A stretch of DNA of 64,000 nucleotides, taken from Palsa-295 sp963785585 (GTDB lineage Bacteria > Acidobacteriota > Terriglobia > Acidiferrales > UBA7541). The position numbers and the translations under genes were made by a program. Every line of letters begins with the position of its first letter. Positions within the stretch are counted from its first letter, which is position 1. Shown piece by piece: positions 53,090 through 62,090 of the stretch. Under the pieces are notes generated by a model, which did no database searches, was not told the origin of the DNA, and saw only the letters and a program-made list of their open reading frames with translations. The DNA is taken from contig CAWAVW010000004.1 of the NCBI GenBank assembly GCA_963785585.1, forward strand, positions 2,480,001 through 2,544,000. The letters run 5' to 3'.

Positions 53090-55280
53090 TCGTGACTACC
53101 GCATCTAGTTTACCGCTCACCACCACAACGGACGACGCCGGCAAATCAAACAGTGTGGCGGAGTTTGCTTCGATGTGCGCACGCACCGCCGGGCCATCGG
53201 GATCGGCGTGACCCGGCCCTTCGGCGTTTACCGGCGGATCGCCGGCATGAGCGGCGTGCGCCATGAAATGGGTCTTCGACGGATGCCACATGTATTGATC
53301 CCGGCCAAATGTAGCGACGGCTACCGTGCCGGCAAATGTGTGCGACGGAGCGCCATCCTGATCGAATGAAATCTTCACGCGGTGAGCGGCCTCCTGGTCG
53401 CGGTTCACCAGCATGACGGACCAAGTATCTGCGCGCGCGAGCGCGTAGGCCGTGACCATCGCATGTCCCGCGCCGTCGTCGATATCGCTCTTCGCTGAAT
53501 ACACGTCGTCGGTGCCGGAACCACCTTGCGCCCAATCCTGGTTGATCATCTGGGCCACGTAAAACTGCGCGAGCCGCTGCTGGATCTGGTAATTCTCGTT
53601 GACGGTGAACATTCCGAACGTGCCCTGCGAATCGTTGCAGCCGTGCTCCATTTGAATGGGCAAGTAATGAAAATAATAGACGCCGTTGCCGCCGGAATTC
53701 AGGAACGATCCGATAAAGTCCGCGAGCCAAAGCCCGGAAAAAATGTCCATGTAGGTTTCGCTCGCCGCGGGAGACAGATTCGTTTCGGTGATGAACATCG
53801 GCATGTTCGCGGGAATGCCGTCCTTATGCCAAACGTCCATGATGTGGCTGACGACGCGCGGTTCGTCGTAGAGGCGTTGCCAGGGCGACTGACATCCGCC
53901 GTTCGGGTAGTGCTCGAACGAGAAAAACGTGAGGTCTTTCATTGCGTCGTGCTGTTTCAGATAGTCGAGGAAGCGAACCACCCAGGACGTTTTGCCATTC
54001 GCGTCCGGCCAGACTTTGATGTCTTCGTTCACGCCTTGAAAGGACGGGCCGCCCAGCTTCAGCGTGGGATCGAGTTTGTGCAAAGCGCGAGCCCATTGGA
54101 CGTAGAGTGCGCCGTAATCTTCCGGCAGCAGATTCTGCCCGTCCGACTCTTCACCCATTTCCACGTAGGAAATCGGATATTTCCGCTTCTCAAGGTAGGC
54201 GATTTCCGCGACCGCGTTATCGGGAGTGTCGTACAACATGGCGACGGGCATCATCGCCGGCAGGCCACGCGTGATTCCGCTTGTGTAAAAAAGATCGAAG
54301 CCGACTTGCGCCTGTTGCGTGCTGCCTTCGTCGGCGGCCGCATGCCACGGGTCAACCGATGAGCAGAAAGTCGCCGACTGCTCCTGATCCGGCGTGTGGC
54401 GCAATACGTCATGAAAGGCGCCATCTGCCGTGGTGGTGCCAACATATAGCTCATTGATGGCGTACCCGACGCAGTTGCGGGGATCATCCGGACCGTGCGT
54501 ATCGCAGGTGTTTGAAGATTCCGTCATCCAGATACGCAAAAACTGTACGGTCGCGGGCTTTGGCGCGAGGCGAATGGTCGCTTTACCGCCGGAGCCGCTC
54601 GTGATTGTTCCCTTTGCATAGGTTTGCCAGGCGCCGTGCGTGGGCGTCGAGATTGGGTTCGCTCCTACCCAATACTGCACCAGATAGTGCGTCGCGTAGG
54701 GGGCGGCCCAGTCGATGCGAATGCTGTCCACAGGCGTTGGCTGCGTGAGGTCAATGACCACCCACTGAGGATGCAGCGCGTCGCTTTCGCCCGTGAATTT
54801 TTTCGTGAGGTACGGATTACTCTTCCAATATGTTTTCGGGTCGCCGTCGGTGAGGCGCGAAAAGCCGTTGTTGCCCGTGCCGTCGTTGCGCGTGAATCCG
54901 CGATGCGGCAGCTCGTACCCGTACGACAGGCGAATCGGATCGCCGAGAGCTGTGGAGCCGGTGAAATATCCTTTTCCGCTCGGGTCGCTCCAGGTTCCCA
55001 CCGGATTCCAGTGCCACGCCTCGACGACGAGGTCGGTGTTTTGCCGGTAGGAAACGGGATGCCAACCGGAGGCCAGCGTTTCGTCGATATTCGGCTGGAC
55101 GAGGTCTTTTTCGATCGCTTCGGTAGCGATGCGGTCGATCCCGGCTCCCAGGGTTTGATTCGGCACAAACTGATTCGTTCTGTGAGCCGGTGTGACGTCC
55201 ACATGCACGGTCTGTGCGGGAGTTGAAAGCGCAATCAGCGCCAGGAGCGCAACGACCGGCAAGATGCGGGCAGTTCTCAA
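53079..55280 (-). CDS. Secreted clan GH-A-type glycoside hydrolase with discoidin-like domain
   Basis: 733 residues. Signal peptide ILPVVALLALIALS. Residues about 85-260 resemble an F5/8-type (discoidin, CBM32-like) beta-sandwich (GFSRLTDGDPKTYWKSNPYL; WVVIDLTQPTPVDSIRIDWA). Residues 300-560 are a TIM barrel with YVEMGEESDGQ as probable acid/base Glu and MFITETNLSP as nucleophile Glu, with FFSFEHYPNGG between, as in GH39/GH51-type enzymes. The C-terminus is a beta domain (VMLVNRDQEAAHRVKISF). Substrate unknown, likely a plant or microbial polysaccharide. Confidence 0.82.
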   Translation of the reverse strand: MRTARILPVVALLALIALSTPAQTVHVDVTPAHRTNQFVPNQTLGAGIDRIATEAIEKDLVQPNIDETLASGWHPVSYRQNTDLVVEAWHWNPVGTWSDPSGKGYFTGSTALGDPIRLSYGYELPHRGFTRNDGTGNNGFSRLTDGDPKTYWKSNPYLTKKFTGESDALHPQWVVIDLTQPTPVDSIRIDWAAPYATHYLVQYWVGANPISTPTHGAWQTYAKGTITSGSGGKATIRLAPKPATVQFLRIWMTESSNTCDTHGPDDPRNCVGYAINELYVGTTTADGAFHDVLRHTPDQEQSATFCSSVDPWHAAADEGSTQQAQVGFDLFYTSGITRGLPAMMPVAMLYDTPDNAVAEIAYLEKRKYPISYVEMGEESDGQNLLPEDYGALYVQWARALHKLDPTLKLGGPSFQGVNEDIKVWPDANGKTSWVVRFLDYLKQHDAMKDLTFFSFEHYPNGGCQSPWQRLYDEPRVVSHIMDVWHKDGIPANMPMFITETNLSPAASETYMDIFSGLWLADFIGSFLNSGGNGVYYFHYLPIQMEHGCNDSQGTFGMFTVNENYQIQQRLAQFYVAQMINQDWAQGGSGTDDVYSAKSDIDDGAGHAMVTAYALARADTWSVMLVNRDQEAAHRVKISFDQDGAPSHTFAGTVAVATFGRDQYMWHPSKTHFMAHAAHAGDPPVNAEGPGHADPDGPAVRAHIEANSATLFDLPASSVVVVSGKLDAVVTSQR

Positions 55281-55516
55281 GGAATTCCTCCGTTCAACGC
55301 GGGGGATGATACCACTGCGTTCGCCCCTCAGAAGCGTTTAATGAGATTCGGCCATTTTCCGCGATGCGGGATAACCGAAGAGGGATTCTAAGGACGTTTG
55401 GGGACGATGCGGCAGAGCCACTCGATGAATTTTCATTCATTTGCGCTTTGGTGGCACCTTTGTACCTGTACTGCGCGTCTAATCAGTGTTATCAACTTGA
55501 AATGGGAGGTTCAGCC

Positions 55517-55765
55517 ATGACTGAATCGAAAAGCGTTCAGACACCTACGCATGAGCAGATTGAAGCCCGTGCCTACGAGATTTATGTGGAGCGCGGCTAC
55601 GAGGACGGAAACGAGATAAGCCATTGGCTAGAGGCTGAAGCGGAGCTGGCGCAACAGGCTACGCAAACGGCGGAGGCGCCCGCGAAACACGAGCCGGTGA
55701 TCACCGATTCGAAACTGGAAGCGCCGCCGGCAACGGGCCTTCGGAGCCGCACAACCGTTGCCTAA
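55517..55765 (+). CDS. DUF2934-domain protein (82 aa)
   Basis: The core IEARAYEIYVERGYEDGNEI and SHWLEAEAEL is the DUF2934 signature, widespread in Acidobacteriota and Proteobacteria and often stress-linked. The C-terminus is low complexity. GGGAGG lies 8 bases before ATG 55517, which decides the start; a longer frame has no such site. No signal peptide. Function unknown. Confidence 0.85.
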   Translation: MTESKSVQTPTHEQIEARAYEIYVERGYEDGNEISHWLEAEAELAQQATQTAEAPAKHEPVITDSKLEAPPATGLRSRTTVA

Positions 55766-55918
55766 GCGGTTGTGGACCGTTGCGGCGTTAATTTCGTCGC
55801 AGCGGTTGGAAATGAGTTAAATTCACGAATGTGGCGCCTCGGAACGCCGCATACGAGATGTCTGCGCCGAATTCAGCCGGACGAATCGTAGCGATGCTGT
55901 GTTGTTCTGTGCCTGGCA

Positions 55919-58900
55919 TCAGTGAAAATCATGCGAACCGGGTTCGGCTCGCGTGATCGACAGGGCTTCCACACGCTCCACCTTCACGGAAACCACGTTG
56001 TCCTGATTCTGCAGGGTTCCCTCGAGCAGCAAAAACGGCTTGTGAATGACGGTGACGTGATAGGTATCGAAGAGCGGCGGCGTTAAAATCGCGTTGGCGA
56101 TGCCGGTTTCATCTTCCAAACTCAGAAAGACGAATCCCTTCGCGGTGCCCGGACGCTGCCGGCAAATTACCGCGCCGGCCACGCGCACAGGAGTTCCATT
56201 CGGCAGGGTTTGAATTTCCTGCGCCGAGAAAACTCCGGCGCGCCGCAATTCCTTGCGGTGATAGCCCATGGGATGCATGCCTACCGTCAGGCCCGTACCG
56301 CGAAAATCGGCGACGAGACGCTCTTCCATGGTCATGGGCAGCAATGGAGATTTCCGGCTTCGGGCCGGCAGTGCTTTTGAATTCGGAGCATCCCGATCGC
56401 TTTCGCCGATCGAATCAGGAGCTTCGGCCTGTTGCGAATCACCGGCGGCTTCGAGCAAAGGTCCGGGATTGCGCGCGGCGCGTTCGATCTGCCAAAGGGC
56501 GTCTCTGCGGTGAAATCCCTTTTCGCCATCGATGAAATTCAGCGCGCCTACATGGGCCAAAGCCGCCAGTTCGACTTTGCGGATTTCCGGGACGCGCAAT
56601 TTCAGATCGTCAATCGAAGCGAACGCGCGCAGGGTTCGCTCGCTGACGATTCTGCCGGCAATTTCCGCGCGCAATCCTTTCACATAACGGAGCCCCAATC
56701 GCACGCTGAATCCTTCGTCTCGCGGTTCCAGTTTGCAGAGCCAGTCCGAGCATGTGACGTCGATCGGCGTCACTCGCAAGCCGTGCCGCTGCGCGTCTTT
56801 CACCAGCGTGGCCGGCTGGTAAAAACCCATCGGCTGATTGTTCAGCATCGCGGCCGTAAACGCAGCCAGATAATGGCATTTCAGATATGCACTGGCATAG
56901 GCGAGCAAAGCGAAACTGGCTGCGTGCGATTCCGGAAATCCGTACAACGCGAACGAAGTGATCGACAAAATAATTTTTTCCTGTGCATCCGGCGGAATTC
57001 CATTGCGGGTCATGCCCAAGCGCAACTTGTGCTCGATATCTTTCATCCGCTCGACCGAGCGCTTGAAACCGAAGGCGCGGCGCAATTCCTCCGCCTCGCC
57101 GCCGGTGAAACCAGCGGCAATCATCGCCATCCTTAATAGTTGTTCCTGAAAGAGAGGCACGCCGAGCGTTCGCGCCAGCACCGGTTCGAGCGATGGATGG
57201 AGGCACGTCGCCGGTTCGCGCCCCTGCCGGCGCTTCAAATACGGATTCACCATTTTCCCTACGATCGGCCCGGGGCGGATGATCGCGACCTGCACGACAA
57301 TATCGTAGAACTTCGTGGGACGCAGGCGCGGCAGGCAGGACATCTGCGCGCGGCTCTCGATCTGGAACATACCGACGGTGTCAGCCTTTTGCAGCGTGCG
57401 GTAAACAAGGTCGTCGCCCTGCGGCAATTTTCCCAGATCGATTTCTTCGCCGTAATCGTCGCGAATTATTTTCAGCGAGTCTTCGAGCACGGCCATCATT
57501 CCGAGCCCGAGCAAATCCACTTTGACCATGCCCATGTCGGCGCAGTCTTCTTTGTCCCACTGAACGACGACGCGGCCGGGCATGGTGGCGGGTTCGAGCG
57601 GAACAATGCAATCGAGATTTCCCTGGCAGACAACCATGCCGCCCGAATGCTGGCCCAGGTGGCGCGGCAAATCCTGCAGCTTCAGGCACAGCTCGAAAAA
57701 TTTTCGGATTTGGGGATGGTGCATGTCGAGCCCGGCATCGCGAAAGTGGCGGTCGAGCGTGTCTTTGGAGTCTTTGTATTCCCAGGCGCTCACCAGGCTG
57801 GTGAGGCGGTTTAATGTTTCCGCATCAAAGGACAATGCTTTGCCGATTTCGCGCGCCGCGGATTTACCGCGATAGGTGATCACGTTGGCGGTCATCGCCG
57901 CGCCCAGTTTTCCGTAGCGCTCGTACACGTATTGAATGGCGCGTTCGCGCTGGTCTCCACTGGGAAGGTCGAGATCGATGTCGGGCCATTCGCCGCGCTG
58001 CTCGGAAAGAAACCGCTCGAAGAGCAAATCCATCCCGACGGGATCGACGGCGGTAATTCCCAACGAATAGCAAACCGCGCTGTTGGCCGCCGAGCCGCGC
58101 CCCTGCACCAGAATATTTTTGTCGCGGCAAAAACGGACGATGTCCCAAACGATCAGGAAGTAGCCGTCGAGCTCGAGCTTTTTGATCATGGTCAGCTCGC
58201 GCTCGACTTGCTTTTGCGCTTTTTCGTTATGCGGCCCGTAGCGATGCAACATTCCTTCGATGGTCCGTTCACGCAGAAAATCGGCCTGCGATTGGCCGCC
58301 GGGGACGGGATATTTCGGGAATTCGTAACCGAGCTTGCTCAAATCGAATTGCAGACGGGAGGAAAGTTCCTGCGTATTGGCGATTGCTTCCGGAAGATCC
58401 GAAAACAAGCGCGCCATTTCCGCGGGCGTTTTCAGGTGGCGTTCGGAATTGCGCGCGAGCAACCGGCCGGCAGTGGCGAGCGTGCGGTGATGGCGAATGC
58501 AGCTAAACACATCGAGCACTTCGCGCTGCTCTTCGGCGCCGTGGCACACGCCGTTGGTGGCCAGCAGCGGCAGGCCGAGCTTGCGGGCGATTTCCACGGC
58601 GGCCTGATTTCTGGCCTCTTCGGCGCGAGACAAATGGCGTTGCAACTCGACGTACACATTCTCGCGGCCGAAGATATCGCATAGTTGCCGCACACAGGCG
58701 ATCCCGTCGGTTACTCCCCCGCGACGCAGGGCATGCGCGAGCGGCCCTTCGTCGCCTCCGGTGATGCAAATCAGCCCTTCGGCTTTGTCCGCTACGTCGG
58801 CCGCGGCGACTTGGCCTTCGCCTTTTTTCGCGCGCATTTTCATCCGGGTGATCAGACGGCACAGATTCTGATATCCGGCGCGCGAGGCGACCAGAAGCGG

Positions 58901-59128
58901 GTAACGCCAGCCCTCGGAGGACGTCACCTCCGCACCGATGTGCGCTTTGATCTGCGATTTTGTTTTTGCCGCGGCCAGATAAAATCGCGGCGCGCCATAC
59001 ACGCCATCGCGGTCGAGCAGGGCCATCGCCTGCATCCCATTTTTTTCGCAGGCGGCGATGAGTTCTTCGGGCAATACCGCTCCCTCCAGAAAGCTGAACG
59101 CCGAGCGCGCATGAAGCTCGGTGTACAT
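55919..59128 (-). CDS. dnaE2: Error-prone DNA polymerase III alpha subunit DnaE2 (ImuC)
   Basis: 1069 residues. The PHP domain starts ELHARSAFSFLEGA; the polymerase catalytic acids are in WPDIDLDLPSGDQRERA near residue 380; other blocks are QGRGSAANSAVCYSLGIT, VVQWDKEDCADMGMVKVDLL and LYGFPESHAASFALLAY. The C-terminal OB fold (GAVICRQRPGTAKGFVFLSL) is present; it is shorter than replicative DnaE1. With ImuA and ImuB it forms the damage-inducible mutagenic synthesis unit. Its ATG overlaps the ImuB stop by one base. Confidence 0.95.
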   Translation of the reverse strand: MYTELHARSAFSFLEGAVLPEELIAACEKNGMQAMALLDRDGVYGAPRFYLAAAKTKSQIKAHIGAEVTSSEGWRYPLLVASRAGYQNLCRLITRMKMRAKKGEGQVAAADVADKAEGLICITGGDEGPLAHALRRGGVTDGIACVRQLCDIFGRENVYVELQRHLSRAEEARNQAAVEIARKLGLPLLATNGVCHGAEEQREVLDVFSCIRHHRTLATAGRLLARNSERHLKTPAEMARLFSDLPEAIANTQELSSRLQFDLSKLGYEFPKYPVPGGQSQADFLRERTIEGMLHRYGPHNEKAQKQVERELTMIKKLELDGYFLIVWDIVRFCRDKNILVQGRGSAANSAVCYSLGITAVDPVGMDLLFERFLSEQRGEWPDIDLDLPSGDQRERAIQYVYERYGKLGAAMTANVITYRGKSAAREIGKALSFDAETLNRLTSLVSAWEYKDSKDTLDRHFRDAGLDMHHPQIRKFFELCLKLQDLPRHLGQHSGGMVVCQGNLDCIVPLEPATMPGRVVVQWDKEDCADMGMVKVDLLGLGMMAVLEDSLKIIRDDYGEEIDLGKLPQGDDLVYRTLQKADTVGMFQIESRAQMSCLPRLRPTKFYDIVVQVAIIRPGPIVGKMVNPYLKRRQGREPATCLHPSLEPVLARTLGVPLFQEQLLRMAMIAAGFTGGEAEELRRAFGFKRSVERMKDIEHKLRLGMTRNGIPPDAQEKIILSITSFALYGFPESHAASFALLAYASAYLKCHYLAAFTAAMLNNQPMGFYQPATLVKDAQRHGLRVTPIDVTCSDWLCKLEPRDEGFSVRLGLRYVKGLRAEIAGRIVSERTLRAFASIDDLKLRVPEIRKVELAALAHVGALNFIDGEKGFHRRDALWQIERAARNPGPLLEAAGDSQQAEAPDSIGESDRDAPNSKALPARSRKSPLLPMTMEERLVADFRGTGLTVGMHPMGYHRKELRRAGVFSAQEIQTLPNGTPVRVAGAVICRQRPGTAKGFVFLSLEDETGIANAILTPPLFDTYHVTVIHKPFLLLEGTLQNQDNVVSVKVERVEALSITRAEPGSHDFH

Positions 59129-60810
59129 CAGTCGTACACTCCGCGCACGAACCAGCTTCGCGCCACTGCGTCATAGCAGAAGCAATACAAGCCGGCTTGC
59201 ACCGGTTGTGGGACTGCCTGGTGCGCCGCCTGGTGTGCCGCCGACTGGTTCGCGACCGGCCCGCGCGGAGCCGTTGCGCTCGAAGTGTCAAACCGGATGT
59301 CGAGGTCCCATTCATCCTGTTGCCAGGAATCTTCGCGCCACCAATCTCCCGAGGTGCGCCACGGCCCGGAGGCGGCCATCACGTAGCCGCGCATCCCGCG
59401 GAAAAACACGCGCGCCGGAGATCCAGCGCGCAATTCCACGTTGGCCTGCAAGCGGGGACGAAAAATCCGAAACGCGGTGGAAGGGCGGCAAGGATGCGGG
59501 TCTGCGTCGATCGCCGAGCGCGGAAATTCGACGGTTTTCGTTTTTTGCGCGATTCCCGATTCCCTGCCGCGCTCGTTCGACGGCGGCACAAAACGGCTCA
59601 TGCGGAATTCACCGGGGCGGTGCGTATCCACCAGTTGCGGCGAACCGATATTCGACGAGCCTACTAATTTCGAAAGGCGCGCCACCGTCAATTCGAGTTT
59701 TTCCGGGTCGGGCGAGATGGGAACGAACAATCCGGATTGCGCCGAACGAGGACGCGCGGGATCGGCGGCCAGCGTGACTTTGACGATCGAACCGGACGGA
59801 GGATCGGACTGCAACTGCAGGCGCATCAATTTCAAAAGCATCTTCGAATCGCGCATGGCCACCGGCAGGGTCAGCGTCTTCCGGTAGACTTTTTCCGCGA
59901 TTTCCGAGGGATGCGGCTTGCGGCTCTCGCCCTGCGCATCGTGCAAAAATAAATCGCCCAGATCGAATCGCAGGCGGATCGCGGAAGCGGCCAGCGAACG
60001 CGCCTGCAATCTGGCGCACAGTTGATCGAGCAAGCGGCCCAGCACGAAGGCCAGCGGTTCCAGGTCTTCCAGCGCTTCGTCCAATTCCATTTCTTCTTCG
60101 AAACAAATTTCGGGCTCGGCCAGCACCAGGGAACGCACTCCGGCGCCGCGCGCGCGCTGGTGGAGGCGGACGCCCTCCTGCCCGAGCCGCTCGGAAAGCT
60201 GCAGCACGGGCAGCGCCGCCAGCGCCGCGCAGGTGTGAATGCCCCAATGGTCGAAGGTTTCCAAAGCTTCGTAAGAAGGAGCGAGCGCGTACAGGGGCAG
60301 GACGCCCAGGAATTTCGCTTCGTCGTTTTTGGGAATTACGGTGACGCCGGGAAAACCGCGGGCGGCGTGGATGGCGACTTCCTGGTTAAAGGAAACGGCG
60401 ACTTGCGCGATCAAACCCAAAGCGGACGCGCGGCGCTGCAATTCAGCGGCAATCTTTTCGTGCGAGCCGAAAAGCGTTTCGAGACCGGCCAGGTCCACGA
60501 TGATTTCTTCCGGCGCATGATCCTCGATGCGCGGCGACATCGACCATCCCAAATCGAGCAGCGCGGCATGAGCCGCTTTTTCCCGCGCTCGCGAACGGTT
60601 CAGGATTTCGATTCCCGTGAATTGAGCGGCCTGCGCTTTCGACATGCCCGGCTGAATTCCCGCTTCGAGCGCGGCCGCATTGGCAGCGACCACTTTCACC
60701 AGCGGCGGAACGCCATCCACCAAGGCGATCGCGCGATTGCGAAGATGCAAACGAGCGCTGACGACGGCTTGCACCATGAATTCCGGAATGTGAATGGAAG
60801 CGAATGCCAT
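59128..60810 (-). CDS. imuB: ImuB, Y-family-like DNA polymerase subunit
   Basis: 560 residues. The N-terminus FASIHIPEFMVQAV aligns with Y-family polymerases but lacks the catalytic acidic residues, as ImuB proteins do, so it is a non-catalytic adaptor. Blocks ILNRSRAREKAAHAALLDLG, EDHAPEEIIVDLAGLETLFG and ALPVLQLSERLGQEG are retained. The C-terminal tail (from about 430) is rich in Pro/Arg and Gln and would bind the beta clamp and DnaE2. It ends overlapping dnaE2 by one base. Confidence 0.92.
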   Translation of the reverse strand: MAFASIHIPEFMVQAVVSARLHLRNRAIALVDGVPPLVKVVAANAAALEAGIQPGMSKAQAAQFTGIEILNRSRAREKAAHAALLDLGWSMSPRIEDHAPEEIIVDLAGLETLFGSHEKIAAELQRRASALGLIAQVAVSFNQEVAIHAARGFPGVTVIPKNDEAKFLGVLPLYALAPSYEALETFDHWGIHTCAALAALPVLQLSERLGQEGVRLHQRARGAGVRSLVLAEPEICFEEEMELDEALEDLEPLAFVLGRLLDQLCARLQARSLAASAIRLRFDLGDLFLHDAQGESRKPHPSEIAEKVYRKTLTLPVAMRDSKMLLKLMRLQLQSDPPSGSIVKVTLAADPARPRSAQSGLFVPISPDPEKLELTVARLSKLVGSSNIGSPQLVDTHRPGEFRMSRFVPPSNERGRESGIAQKTKTVEFPRSAIDADPHPCRPSTAFRIFRPRLQANVELRAGSPARVFFRGMRGYVMAASGPWRTSGDWWREDSWQQDEWDLDIRFDTSSATAPRGPVANQSAAHQAAHQAVPQPVQAGLYCFCYDAVARSWFVRGVYD

Positions 60811-60874
60811 AGTCGCGAAATGTCCCGTTCGGTCTCCAGCGATGACAATGGGTATCGGTCATTTCATGGGGCCA

Positions 60875-61705
60875 CTAAGCAGGCGTCGCGGAGCGCGGAG
60901 GAGCGGCGCCCGGCGCATGGGCTTGCGAATCCCATTTTGCTTTCGTGCGGAAAATCGTTTCGCCGCTCGAACGGTCCGCCCAACCCGCATGGCCGCGGGA
61001 ATGCATTCCGGCGGCACGCTGCATGCGAGAGCGCGAGACTTCCGCGTGCACGGCGGTGCCATCCAGCAGCAATCCCACCGAAAGCGGCGGGCGATTCACG
61101 GTCTGGTCCGGCGCGGTCTTGATCCAGCACGCGGGCTGCGCATCCATTCGCAGCACCAGCGAAGCGCAGGTTTTGGCGTTTGATTCCTGATCGAGCAGCA
61201 CCAGAATCGCGGGCGTATCCTCTACGGCTCGCCGGAAACGAAACCAGGAATCGAGCGGCACCTGGCGGACGAAGCGCGGCGCGACGTCGGTCAAATCCGT
61301 GGCGATAAAACCGAAGCCGCCGCTCTGCAGCAGCAAATCGGTGGAACGCAGGGCCTGATCGATATTTTTGCAGCGCACCCACAGCAATTTTTTCAGGTCC
61401 ACGCCGGCCGCTTCGGCGGAATGAGGATCGAACGTGTCGCATCCATCGATCATGGCGCAGGATTCCCCCTGCGCCGTTCGCGCGGCAAGCGCGGAAAACA
61501 GCAGGCTGGTGCGGCCCGAACATGCGGGGCCATAAATTTCCGTGAGGGCGCCGCGCGGCAATCCGCCGGTAAGTTCGTCGATTTCGGCAATGCCGGTGGG
61601 AACGGTGAGTCGCGCGTTGCGGTCGCGATAGGTGAAGGGAGCGACGACGCGACCGGCGAGAGCATGTTCGATATCCGAGCGTAAAGCAGCCAAGTTGGCG
61701 GGCAT
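60875..61705 (-). CDS. imuA: ImuA, RecA-like mutasome subunit
   Basis: About 276 residues from ATG 61705. VPTGIAEIDELTGGLPRGAL followed by EIYGPACSGRTSLLFSALAA is a RecA/SulA-like P-loop; a degenerate Walker B-type region is near FIATDLTDVAP. ImuA links RecA and ImuB. The last 40 residues are Ala/Pro-rich and not conserved. A TTG at 61795 is also in frame but looks like a -35 box, so I reject it. It precedes imuB by 64 bases and heads the cassette. Confidence 0.88.
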   Translation of the reverse strand: MPANLAALRSDIEHALAGRVVAPFTYRDRNARLTVPTGIAEIDELTGGLPRGALTEIYGPACSGRTSLLFSALAARTAQGESCAMIDGCDTFDPHSAEAAGVDLKKLLWVRCKNIDQALRSTDLLLQSGGFGFIATDLTDVAPRFVRQVPLDSWFRFRRAVEDTPAILVLLDQESNAKTCASLVLRMDAQPACWIKTAPDQTVNRPPLSVGLLLDGTAVHAEVSRSRMQRAAGMHSRGHAGWADRSSGETIFRTKAKWDSQAHAPGAAPPRSATPA

Positions 61706-61766
61706 GGTTGGTCTCGAGGGCGGGAAAAGGCACGTTTCTAGTTTCGCTTTTTCTTCGCCTGTGAGG

Positions 61767-61795
61767 ATTTTCCACGTTTGCGTGGTCGATGTCAA
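61767..61795 (-). promoter_or_regulatory. Candidate promoter of the imuA-imuB-dnaE2 cassette
   Basis: Minus-strand TTGACA (61795-61790) and GAAAAT (61772-61767) are separated by 17 bases. Just upstream on the plus strand GTTC-N11-GAAC (61798-61816) is an inverted repeat that could be an SOS-type operator, but the match to any known LexA box is weak. Confidence 0.4.
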
Positions 61796-61930
61796 CCGTT
61801 CAGAAACCCGCAGAACAACTTTTCAATTCCCTGCCGCGCGCGGACGGGACCAGCGGAAGAAACTTGTGACGGCACATACAACTTCGCAATCGATCCCAAT
61901 CGGGAGCAAATAACGGAGGGCCATTCGAAG

Positions 61931-62068
61931 ATGACGAGCCGAGGCGGCTGGAACGAAGAAATCGTTCCCGGCGAGTTTTCGCGGAGTGCGACGACGCGTT
62001 TGCCGATGACCAAAATCGTTCGGCCGGCAACGCAGACGTCGCAAAAAGCGACGGCCCGAAAGCCATGA
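61931..62068 (+). CDS. Possible 45-residue small protein (weak)
   Basis: ATG 61931 to TGA 62068 encodes a basic 45-residue peptide (SRGGWNEEIVPGEFSRSATT, then KIVRPATQTSQKATARKP). GGAGG is present but 11 bases upstream, which is too far for comfort. No known domain. It may be chance; the rest of 61796-62090 shows nothing else. Confidence 0.25.
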   Translation: MTSRGGWNEEIVPGEFSRSATTRLPMTKIVRPATQTSQKATARKP

Positions 62069-62090
62069 GCGGCTATCCGACGAGTTCGCG

